From the NCBI RefSeq assembly GCF_041477585.1, contig NZ_JBGNYA010000001.1, forward strand, positions 2,356,001-2,420,000: a stretch of DNA of 64,000 bases, in the 5' to 3' direction. The translations under genes and the position numbers were made by a program. Numbering within the stretch: position 1 is the stretch's first letter; the number at the start of each line of letters is the position of its first letter. A model generated the notes under the pieces. It saw only the letters and a list, made by a program, of their open reading frames with translations, was not told the DNA's origin and made no database searches. Below are positions 41,389 to 51,700 of the stretch, piece by piece. Source of the DNA: Halobellus sp. MBLA0158. Lineage in GTDB: Archaea > Halobacteriota > Halobacteria > Halobacteriales > Haloferacaceae.

Positions 41389-44300
41389 ATGCGGTTCGAG
41401 TCCACGCTCGTGGCGTCGTGGTCGCGCCGGGAGTGGCTGAGCGTCGCCGTGATCACCGTCACGGCCGCGTTCCTCGTCGGCTCCGGCGTCTTGTTGCTCA
41501 CGGTCGGCTCGTACACCTCGACGCTCGAAGACGACCTCGGAAGCTCCGCGTCTGCGACGTACTACGGCTCCTACGAGACGGCGCAGACGTCCGCAGACGG
41601 GGACGACATCGTCTTCCCGCTCGTGCGTGTGTCCGTCGACGGCGACGGAGCCCACCGTGCGGTGGGGATTCCGCCCGACGCACCCGAGCGGATCGAGTCG
41701 GCGTCGGTCGCGTGGGAGTCGGCCGCGATCCCGCGGCCGCCGAGCGAGGGTCTCGCTGGCCCGGTGACGCAGCCGACGACACAGGAGGTCGACGGGGCGT
41801 CGATGCGCGTGACGCCGCATTCGACCGATTCACGTCTCTTCGCGTCGACGTGGTACATCGGAAGCGCCGAGACCGTCGCGAGCCTCGGCGACGCCGGCGC
41901 GCTGGTGATCGATTCCGGTACTGCCGGACAGAGCGGTGAGCAGCCGACGTGGCGACTCGACGGAGTCCCACTGATCGCGGCACTTCCGTTCCTTCTCCGT
42001 GGGGTCACTCAGATCATCCGAACGCTCTCGCTGGCAGTCGTCGGGAGCGGTGTCCTGATTCTCGTCGTCGTCTACAACGTCACGCGGATGTCGCTTCGCG
42101 ACCGCCGCCAAGAGATCCGGGTCGCCCGCGCGACGGGGATTTCGCCCCTCCGATTGTTCGGCCTACTGGAGGGTCGGGTCGCGACCGTGACCGGGACCGG
42201 CGTCCTACTCGGATTCGCGGTCGGGCTCATCGCCACGAACGCGGTGATCAACGCGGCCACGTACGCCGGGTTGCCCGTCACGCTGCGGACGGTCCTCACC
42301 CCGGAGATACTCCGGTTCGTTCTCCTCGTCAGTGGATTCTTGTTCGGGATGGGACTGCTCGCGGGTGCGCTGGCGGCGGTGCCGGTGATTCGACGCGATC
42401 CCGCCGCGCTCGATGGGTCGGGTCGCATACGGGGTACCGGGCGCTCGCTCCCCGAGCGGCTCGTGTCGCTAGCGCGCCCGACGTTCGTCACCTGGCGAGC
42501 GCTGGTCCCGACGACGGCGACGCTCGCGGTGTTCGTGCTGATCGTGCTCCTGATCTCGGCGATCGGCGGGGCGGTGGCGCCGCTGGCGACCACCTCCAGC
42601 GGAACAGTCGTCGAAAGCGGCGCGCCGCACCCGCTGAACAGCCGACTCAGCGAAGACTACGCGAGCGTCCTCCGAGGTCAGAACTTCACCGCGAGCCCGG
42701 AGGTCCTCTACGCGCAGACGCTCGACGGCGATCCGTACCTGATCCGCGGCGCGAACTTCACCTCCTTCAGCGCCGTCACGGGTGCCCGGCTACAAACCGG
42801 CCACGCCCCGCGCGCGACCGATCAGGCGGTCATCGGAACGAGCCTCGCAAGTACACTCGATCTCGGCGTCGGCGAGACGATCACGGTCGGCGGCAGTGTC
42901 ACGCCCGGCGTCCGCCGCGTTCGTATCGTCGGAACGTTCGCCGGAGACGGGATCACGGACGATCAGCTCGTCGTCCCCCTAGCTACGGCGCAGGAGTTAG
43001 CCACAGGAACGGGTCAAGTCCACCTTATCCGGACGAACGGAACGACGCAGGCGTTCGACGACTTGGCCCAGGACTCGGGTGGCATCGCCGTGACGGGTCT
43101 GTCGGGACAATCGTCGGTCGCAGCGGGGAGTGACTACACGGTCACGGTGACGACACAGAACCTCGGCGACGAGCGCGACTCCCGTACGGTGACCGTTCGC
43201 CTCGGGAATCGGAGCCAAACAGTCGAGGTCACCGCGGCAGCCGGGAGTACCACGCGGACGGACGTGACGTTCGAGAGCTTGGAGCCGGGTACCTACACCG
43301 TGGCGTCCGACGGGGTTACCAAGTCGCTCGATGTGTACTCTCCGCGTGCGTTCGTCATCCCGCAGGAGTATCCCGATCGCGCACCCCCGGGAGTGACGCT
43401 GATCGTACCGGCCGCGCTCCGGAACGGGACAACGGTCCCGGACGCGACCGTGACGCTGGGGGAACGACGTGCCCGGACCACGGACGAAGGGGTCGCACCG
43501 ATCCGCGTACCCACCGTCGAAGGTGAGTACACCATCACCGTCGAGAAGGAGGGATACGCGACAGTGACTCACACTCTGGTGGTCGAAGACGGGGCCGCAC
43601 AGGAACTGACCGGCCGACTCGACGTCCAACCCACCACTGGCACCAGACTGACCGACCCGACCGTCGAGATCCAGCTCGGGAACCCGTGGGGGACGTTCTT
43701 CGTTCGGAACGTCTCGCTCGTCACGCCCTCGACGGTCGAAACGCGAACCGTCGAGATGGCCGGTGGAAACGTCACGCGAATCACGGTCCCGGCCGCCGAT
43801 GCGGGCTTCGATCGCCGAATTGCGCCCGGATCGTACGATCTGCGATTGGTATCGGACGGCACGGTGCTCGCGACGGCGACGTATCGTGTCAGCGGCGACG
43901 AGCGTGTCGCCGCCACGCTGGCTTCCCAGGGCGAGTATTCCTCGGGCACGGCCATCGGACGCGCGATCGAGAACGTCTTCGGCAACGTTCAGGTCCTGTT
44001 CTTGGTGATCGTTGGACTCGCGGGCCTCAGCACAGTGGGCGGGACGACGGCGACGTTCGCCTACGCGGTCCATACGAGCCGTCGAGAGATCGGTATCTAT
44101 CGCGCGACCGGGGCATCTCCGCGGCGCGTTCTGCGATTGGTGTTCGCCGACGCAATTCGCGTCGCCGTTCCAGCCGCGATAGTCGCGTTCGCTCTCGCGT
44201 ACGCCGTCCTGCGCGGACTGGTGTGGGCGGATCTACTGGTCGTGTTCGGCGTCCGTCTGTCGGTGCCGCTGTCGCCGTTCGCGGTCGGCGCGACCCTACT

Positions 44301-44394
44301 CGGAGCGGTCGCACTCGCCGCAGTGAGTGCGCTCGGCGTCGCTCTGATGATCGCCTACGCGACCCCCGGCAGGCTGCTTGCTGCGGGTCGCTGA
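41389..44394 (+). CDS. Large FtsX-type ABC permease with CARDB/Ig-like ectodomain (copy 2)
   Basis: This 1001-residue paralogue of the 35959 permease has the same domain order. It has an N-terminal membrane span (about 17-40), FtsX core 1 with RDRRQEIRVARATGISPLRL, a MacB-like segment (GHAPRATDQAVIGTSLAST, GDGITDDQLVVPLATAQELA), a CARDB-like domain (SDYTVTVTTQNLGDERDSR), an Ig-like domain (VPDATVTLGERRARTTDEG) and FtsX core 2 with SRREIGIYRATGASPRRVLR. The two copies flank the ATPase and the GT-C-like gene, as expected of a heteromeric complex. Carboxypeptidase-regulatory-like turns in the ectodomain match modules of the giant protein encoded 1.4 kb further on. Confidence 0.9.
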   Translation: MRFESTLVASWSRREWLSVAVITVTAAFLVGSGVLLLTVGSYTSTLEDDLGSSASATYYGSYETAQTSADGDDIVFPLVRVSVDGDGAHRAVGIPPDAPERIESASVAWESAAIPRPPSEGLAGPVTQPTTQEVDGASMRVTPHSTDSRLFASTWYIGSAETVASLGDAGALVIDSGTAGQSGEQPTWRLDGVPLIAALPFLLRGVTQIIRTLSLAVVGSGVLILVVVYNVTRMSLRDRRQEIRVARATGISPLRLFGLLEGRVATVTGTGVLLGFAVGLIATNAVINAATYAGLPVTLRTVLTPEILRFVLLVSGFLFGMGLLAGALAAVPVIRRDPAALDGSGRIRGTGRSLPERLVSLARPTFVTWRALVPTTATLAVFVLIVLLISAIGGAVAPLATTSSGTVVESGAPHPLNSRLSEDYASVLRGQNFTASPEVLYAQTLDGDPYLIRGANFTSFSAVTGARLQTGHAPRATDQAVIGTSLASTLDLGVGETITVGGSVTPGVRRVRIVGTFAGDGITDDQLVVPLATAQELATGTGQVHLIRTNGTTQAFDDLAQDSGGIAVTGLSGQSSVAAGSDYTVTVTTQNLGDERDSRTVTVRLGNRSQTVEVTAAAGSTTRTDVTFESLEPGTYTVASDGVTKSLDVYSPRAFVIPQEYPDRAPPGVTLIVPAALRNGTTVPDATVTLGERRARTTDEGVAPIRVPTVEGEYTITVEKEGYATVTHTLVVEDGAAQELTGRLDVQPTTGTRLTDPTVEIQLGNPWGTFFVRNVSLVTPSTVETRTVEMAGGNVTRITVPAADAGFDRRIAPGSYDLRLVSDGTVLATATYRVSGDERVAATLASQGEYSSGTAIGRAIENVFGNVQVLFLVIVGLAGLSTVGGTTATFAYAVHTSRREIGIYRATGASPRRVLRLVFADAIRVAVPAAIVAFALAYAVLRGLVWADLLVVFGVRLSVPLSPFAVGATLLGAVALAAVSALGVALMIAYATPGRLLAAGR

Positions 44395-44515
44395 GCGTGG
44401 TCACGCGGCTCTTTATGATACATCGATTCCACCACGATCGGGTCGTTGCTGTGCCCGAACGTCGTAGCGATGGAAAAACACTTACCCGCCGTCCCGAGAC
44501 AACGAACCGTACTCG

Positions 44516-45652
44516 ATGCCCTCTGCTCGTGCGATTCTCGCTGTACTCCTCATTGTTTCTCTGAGTATTGCCCCAGTCACGGGGCAGTCCAGCGAGGAAT
44601 ACGAGATCACGCTCGATCAGGAGACCGACATCCCAGAACGGACGCTCGATACTGACTCCGGAGAGTTCACTATCTCTGTTGTCGGGCGATACGCCAAGGG
44701 CGGGACCGTCGAGGTTTCGACATCTGCCCCGTCTGGTACATCGTACGCAATCCGTCTCATCGACAGTCAGGAACGACTCCGAGCGAGCGCATACGAGGAC
44801 GGCGACGGCAATGCACGCTTCTCGCTTGACCGCTACGCGGCCGGCACCTACGCGATCGTCATCACCGATGAAACCGACGCTGACGACGTCCACGCGCTCA
44901 AACCGCTCGTGATATACGGGTACACCGTCACGCAACGCACGCCGAACGAAACGGAGACAGATTCGACCCTCGACGTCGAGTTCAGTCTCACCAAGGCGGA
45001 CGACGTTGATGTAGACGAACCCCCGGCGAGCGTTGAGGTTGGTCTCGGCAACGACTCCACGTCCATCACTACGGAGGCGACACGCACTGAAGATCTCAAC
45101 TATACCGCCGAGATCGACACGAGCGCGCTCTCGCCTGGCGACTACCGTCTCTATACGGGTGTACAACGCGACAACACCATCTACGGGTATCAGGAACTCA
45201 TCGGCGTCAACACCTATCAGGTCTCCGTAGTCGAAGCCTCGACGGAGACTCCGACAGCAACCGACACGCAGACCACGACGGGTGGAGCGGACGGCACCCA
45301 ATCGGGACCGGGCGCGCCACCGGCCGGAGCCCAAACGACAGCACCCGCGGCCACAAACACCCCAGAGAATAGAACAACGACGACCACGATGAGCCCAAAT
45401 TCGACTCACACCGCGACGACGGAACCGATCTCCGTCACCGATACCACGGGAACGTCATCGATATCGACACGACAAACACCAAGCGATGATGACTCGGCGA
45501 GTGCGCCCTCGCCGGCGTCCGACTCGGCTACGTCGGAGGTGTCTCAGACGGAAGATGGATCATCGACGCCGGTGAGTACGCCGGTATTGCCCGACGGTGC
45601 TGTGTTCGGGTTGTGTCTCGTCGCCGTGGCAGTGCTGTCTCGGCTTCGATGA
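44516..45652 (+). CDS. Surface glycoprotein with Thr/Ser-rich stalk (paralogue A)
   Basis: This 378-residue protein has a signal peptide (AILAVLLIVSLSIAPVTG), two beta-rich domains (about 30-145 and 150-240) and a Thr/Ser/Pro-rich stalk of about 100 residues. It ends with a short hydrophobic segment (VFGLCLVAVAVLSRLR). The core phrases KPLVIYGYTV, LSPGDYRLYTGV and RYAAGTYAIVI match QPVVVSGYDF, LQPGEYRLYASA and SLDSGTYLLAL in the protein at 54010-55125, so the two are paralogues. The C-terminus looks like a degenerate PGF-CTERM (LPDGAVFG). A membrane-anchored cell-surface glycoprotein is the best call; the function is unknown. Confidence 0.85.
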   Translation: MPSARAILAVLLIVSLSIAPVTGQSSEEYEITLDQETDIPERTLDTDSGEFTISVVGRYAKGGTVEVSTSAPSGTSYAIRLIDSQERLRASAYEDGDGNARFSLDRYAAGTYAIVITDETDADDVHALKPLVIYGYTVTQRTPNETETDSTLDVEFSLTKADDVDVDEPPASVEVGLGNDSTSITTEATRTEDLNYTAEIDTSALSPGDYRLYTGVQRDNTIYGYQELIGVNTYQVSVVEASTETPTATDTQTTTGGADGTQSGPGAPPAGAQTTAPAATNTPENRTTTTTMSPNSTHTATTEPISVTDTTGTSSISTRQTPSDDDSASAPSPASDSATSEVSQTEDGSSTPVSTPVLPDGAVFGLCLVAVAVLSRLR

Positions 45653-45753
45653 ATCTCGGTCTACAACCGTGACAGCCCGGGAGGACTTGCGATAATTTGC
45701 GCTTTGTCACCGCTTATCCGCTTCGGTCAACGAAATCTGACCCGAGAGAGGAC

Positions 45754-48700
45754 TCAGCGCCGCCTGAAGAGGAATATCACTCCAAACAGCGCTACCACAG
45801 CGGGGACGAATCCGAATCCGGGCGCGCCAGTGCCACTCTCAGTCGTTTCTTCGATGACGGTCACGGTGCCTGCCTGAACCGAGTTATCTCTGTCACTCTG
45901 ATTCACAACGGTGATCTCGTACTCTCCAGCGCTACTGAATGGGATGCCTATCGGCAACTGAACGGTTTTAGTTGAATCTCCGGAGACGTTCACCTCGTCG
46001 CCGAATTTTTGTTGTCCGTTCGCCAGGACTCGGAGGGGTATGTTACCAGGTTCGTCACCGGTGTTTTGCACTGTCACATTGACATAGACGCTTTCGCCGA
46101 CCGTGACGTTCTTCGGAGATACGTCCGCGTCCACGAGTGTGACGTTCGCAGGCTTCGGCACGACAGTCACCGACCCATCCCAAACACTGTCTCCGGCAGC
46201 GGAGAGGGTCAGATCATACGCGCCAGCCGTCTCAACGGTCGTTCGAAGCGTCGTGGTAGCGGTACTACCCGACTCGACTTCCACGTTTTCCGATACCGAG
46301 ATCGTCCCGTCCACCGAAGTCAGTTCGACGGTCGTAGTCCCGACGGCTCCACCCTGATTATTGAGCTCGACATCGACGCTGATCGGATCGCCTGCAGTGA
46401 CCTCAGTCTCCCGGAGGCTTACGTCAGTGATGGAGATGTCCGATTTCGGCTCGGTGGCGTCAGTCTCGTTCAGCGTCACAACGACCGTTTCGTCGCCACC
46501 CTCTTCTGTGACGTTCACTTCTCTGATGTAGGTCTCATCTACGTACTGATCCGCGTTCGGCGGCCGTTCGACCCGAATCGTGTAGTTGCCGGCGGCCTCG
46601 ATACCGCGATGATCACCCGCTGTGAAGTAGCCCTGCTCGTCTGTCAGACTTCCAAGTCTGGCACTCTCGACACCGGGCGTGCCGGACTGATTGGCAAAGA
46701 TGGTCACGAGCGCATCCCCGACTGGATCCCCGGACTCGTTTTCGACGCTGACGTGGAGTATGCCGTGGGAGTCCGGAACCGTTTGTGTCTGCAGATTCCG
46801 ATCCTCAGTATCGACGTCGACTGTGGGAAGTTCGTAGAAGTCGGTCACGCCGTCGCGTGGCGCAACTTCGCCCGTTTCCGAATCCCGCTGGATGACGGTG
46901 AGACTGTGGCTCTGATTGGCTCCAACCCCGACGGTGAACCATCCGGTGTCGTTCGTTTGTCCGGTCGGGAATCCGGCTTGGCTCCGGCCGACGAAGACGT
47001 CGAAGTCGGTCAGGGCAGCTCCCGATTCGTTCGCCAATCGGCCGGTGACGTTGACGCGGTCTCTGACGACGAGAGTGACGTTGCGCTTTTCGCTTACGTC
47101 GATTCTCGTCGCGTTCCACGCGTACTCGTCGGTCTCTCCGACACCGATACGGAGCGTCCCGTTGACCTCGATGCCGGGCGAGTTGCTCCCGTTGAGGATG
47201 ACCTCGCCGTCGTCGTTCGTCGTTCCCGGGTGGTGTGCCGAGGCGGGACCCGAGTACGTGTTCAGGTCGACCGCCGCGTCCGCGACGGGCTCGCCGTCGC
47301 TGGTCTCGACGGTGATGTTCACGAGATGGGCCTGCGGGAGCGTCAGATCACCCACGCTCCGGTCCTCGTCTTGGACTTCGGTCACCCCGAAGGTGTGCAG
47401 ATCGGGACGGCCGTCCTTCGGGAAGTTCGCTCGTCCGTCCTCCCAGTCGGTCTGTTTGAACGCGAGTGCGTAGAACTGGTTCGGTTCGGGATACAGCTCA
47501 AAGTGACCGGTCTCGTTCGTGAGTCGGTGATCGCCGCCATCGCCGAACAGCTCCATCGTGTATCCGGCCGTGTCGTTGCCGTTCCGGTAGTCGACGCTGC
47601 CGAAGACGGTCACGTTGCGGTTGAGCGTGATGTTGACAGTGTCATCCGAGGTCACTTCGATCCGTTCGGTCTCGGTTCTGAGATCCGCCTCGTCGGGAGC
47701 CGCGGCCCGGATGTCGACCGAACCGTTCACCTCGACGGTGAAGCTGCCGTCGTCGACGACCGTCTCGCCGCCCCACTGATAGGCGTCGTTCGCGGTACTC
47801 CAGAGCCGGACCGTCGCGTTCTCGACTAGGTCGTCGTTCGGACCGACGACGTTTACCGTGAGATTGTGCGGTTCGGGGAGCGTGACGTTCCCCAAGTCTC
47901 CCTCCGCGCCGCTCGTCACGGTGGAGATGGCGTAAAAGTCCGGCACACCGTCACGCGGGTAGGGGAGTCTGGCCGGGCTCCCCTCGTCGGCCTGCACGAA
48001 TCCGAGGTGGTACGCGCCCTCTGCCGGGACCTGTGCGTCGAAGAAGCCCGTCTCGTCGGTGTGAACCGTCGCACCGGCAGAGCGGTCTTGCTCTGCCGCG
48101 ACCACCTGAATGCGCTCGTCGCCTGCGGGCGTCACTCCGTCCGGCTGACGAATTGTGCCGTTCACCCTCAGTGCCTCCGCGAGCTGGATGGTGACGTTCC
48201 CGGGCTCGTCGACGACGATGTTCCGACGGTTCGCGTCGGAGAGACCGGAATCGTCGGGGACGTCGACGTAGACGTCGATCGAACCGTTCACTTCGATACC
48301 GGGCTCATCCGCGCCGTCGAAGACGAACGACCCGTTTTCGTTCGTCTCGCCAGCAACTCCGAGAGCGAAGTTCTCCTCGACGTCGTTATCGGACACGTAG
48401 ACGGGGATGTCAGATGCGTTCGTGCCGTCTGGGTTCTTCACGGTGATGTCGAACGGATGGCCGACGCCGAGCTGCTGTTCGGCCACCTGTTTGTCTGTCG
48501 CCTCGGTCTGGATGACGGTCAGTGATTGGACGTCGGGGACTCCGTCCTGTGGGAAATCGACGTCGGTCCCTTCTCCATCCTGTCGGAAGCCAAGCTCGTA
48601 CGTCGAGTTCGGCGCGAGCGTGAGTTCGTACTCCCCGTTGTCGACGATCGGTGATTCATCGTTAATCGCCCCCTCGCGCGACCGGGCGAACACTTCGCCG

Positions 48701-51700
48701 TCAGTTACGGAATCTCCGCTGGCATTGATTACCTGACCGGTGACGTTGATCAGCTTCTCGGCTTCGAGGACGATCGAATCGTTTGAATCCACGATCGTCG
48801 ATCTCTCAGCGTAGTAGCTACGGGAGTCCAATTCGACATCGATGGTCCCGTTGACCTCGACGCCCGAGGTACCGCCGAGTTGGACCCATCCGGTCTCGTT
48901 CGTCTGGGCTTCGACTCCGCTTACGCCTCCGTTCGGGTTCCGATGGACTATCTCAACCGTAGCATCCGCGAGCGGTGCCGTTCCGTTCGTCACCTGAATC
49001 TGCAGCCGATTTCCACGGGGTAACGAGATGTCGTTCCGCGTGCTACCATCGATCGGAACCCCGCCGACACCGTAGATGTCCGGGACGCCGTCGATCGGGA
49101 ACGTGATGTTCTCGCTGTCCTGACGGAACCGGACCTGGTAGCCCTCCGGAAAGAGCTGTGTGCGGTATCTTCCGCTCTCGTCCGTGACCGATCGCGTCCA
49201 GAGCGCCTCGTCCCCGCCGTCAGTCCCGTCGTAGACGACAGAACTGTTCGGCACTGCGTCGCCGTCGGCGTCGGTGACAGTTCCGTTGACCTCGTAGCCG
49301 GGCAGTTCGACGACGATCCGCTCGTTTCCGGTTCGGTCGTCGGTCACGGTCGCATTTGTCGAATTACTGATCCCCCTGAAGCGAGCGTAGACGGTGATGT
49401 TACCGACGAACTCGAACGTTGTGTACTCACCGTCGGTGACGTAGCCGGTCTCGTTGGTGGCGTCGCGCTCTCCCTCTTCGATTATCGCGTCGCCGTTGGT
49501 GTGTGTGATTGCGGCGTCCGCATCGGGGATGGGTTCGCCGTTCGGCCCGACGACCTGAACGGAGACATTGTATGCATTCGGAATCGTAATATCACCCACA
49601 TCAGCGGGCGGGGACACACGCTGAATCGCATAGAGGTCCGGCACGCCGTTCGGGGCCCCTGGGTCGTCGTCACCGAAAGCTAACGTATATGTTTCGTCGG
49701 CCGATCCGCCGCTGATGGTGAAGTTACCGTCGGCACCGACGGTGCTGTCGACACCCTCGATATCGCCTCCGTCAGTCTGTCTGAAGAGCCCGATCGTATC
49801 GTCCTCTAATGAGGCGCCGCTTTCTGCCGAGAGCGTGCCGGAGACGTCCGGTCTGGTCAATGCTATGACGACGCTACGGTCCCCTTTCGTATCGTCAATC
49901 TGCAAGGTCGTCGAATTGTTGACCCCGTTGTAGTTGGCCCAAACAGTTACGTTGCCGACGAGTTCGAGCGGAGCAGAAGCTGCCGAGGAGAGGTAGCCTG
50001 TCTCATTGGTCACGTTTCGCTCCCCTTCTTCGACAACCGCGTCACCGTTCTTGTGACTGATCGCAATATCCGCTCCCTGAATCGGCTCGCCGTTCCGATC
50101 GACGACTCGGACGGAGACGCTGTACGCTTCCGGGATCGTGACGTTACCAACGTCAACGGGCGGGGAAACACGTCGAACTGCATAGAGATCGGGCACGTCG
50201 TTAGAAATGTCACCGGCATCCTCGTCACCGAATGCCAGCGTGTAGTTCTGCTCAGCCGACGCAGCACCGACCGAGAACTGACCGCTTTCGTCAACAATCG
50301 TCTCTACGCCTTCGACCTCGCTATCGTCGGTAAGCCTAAAGATACCGACCCGATCGCTCGCCACTGATCCACCCGAGGCACTGAGATTCCCGGTGACGTC
50401 GGCGCCGGATAGTTCCACGGTGACTGTTCGATCGCTGTCGACCTGGATGTTCGTTGAACCGCCGACGCCACCGAGCGCGGCGTCGATGGTGAGGTTCCCG
50501 ACGAGTTCGAAGGTCGTCGCACCGTCTATCGAAAGGTACCCGCTTTCGTTCGTCGCGTCTCGTTCGCCTTCTCGCAACACTGCTCCATCGTTTCTATGCT
50601 CGATCACGACATCCGCATTCTCGATCGAGTTTCCGTATTGGTCAGTCACCTGGATCGAGACGTTGTGTGCCGTCGGGAGAGTGGCATTGACCGCCACAGG
50701 CGGCGTGACATTCCCAATTGCGTAGAAGTCAGGGACTCTGTTGAATGTGACACCAGCGTCATCGTCGCCGTACACAAGCGTGTGATTGACGCCCGGATGA
50801 TCTGTTTCGATCCGGAATTGCCCGTCGTCGCTGATCTGGGCCTCAAACAGATCAGTACCTCTTTCTACGTTCCCGGTGTATGCAACTACCCTGTCGCCGA
50901 TCAGTGACGTGCCGCTCTCAGCTGAGATCACCCCACCGATTCGGGTCGGCGGGACTGACAGTGGATTCGCACAGGTGACATTGCCGATACAGTCGGCCCC
51001 GTCGACAGCCGGATCACCCCACCAATTGTAGGTAGCGTTGACCCACGGTTCGGGCGATCCATATGTCTCTATATCAGTTGCTGAACCCTGAACCACCACA
51101 CTTTGAGCAATTCGAAGCGTTCCGGAACCGGTAACAAAGACACCTGCTTCGGAATTATTGACAATCTGACTCTGATAAATCTCCCAATTGCCAGAGACAT
51201 TGCCCCATATGCCGTACGTATTGTTTCGAACGACGGTTCGGTAGATCTTCCATCGACTGCTTGATTGTGCAGTACTCAGACCGTCCCGGCCGTTTTGAAT
51301 CGTAGACTCAGAGACGCTCCAATTCCCTCCCGAGTAATCCGCATTGATCGGACCGCTCGTTACATTGTGAAGCAGCCAGTTCGCATTGGAGTCATACCCG
51401 GAGATAGCAATATCTCCATTTAATCCAGACATTCTGACATCTGAAAGAAGCCACCTACCGTCCGAGAAGCGACCATCGAGAGTAGATCCATCCAAGAACT
51501 CAGTACTTTGAATGGACCAGTTCCCAGACGCTGAATCGCCGTTTATTTCGGACCCTTCGCGGAGAGTTACGTTTTTGAGATACCAGTCACTGGCAGAGGA
51601 GTCAGCATAGATTGCTGTACTGTTCGTGAATGTGGTATCTTGAATAGCCCAGACACCTGTAGAATCATCGGATCGAATTCCATTATTCCCGTACGAACGG

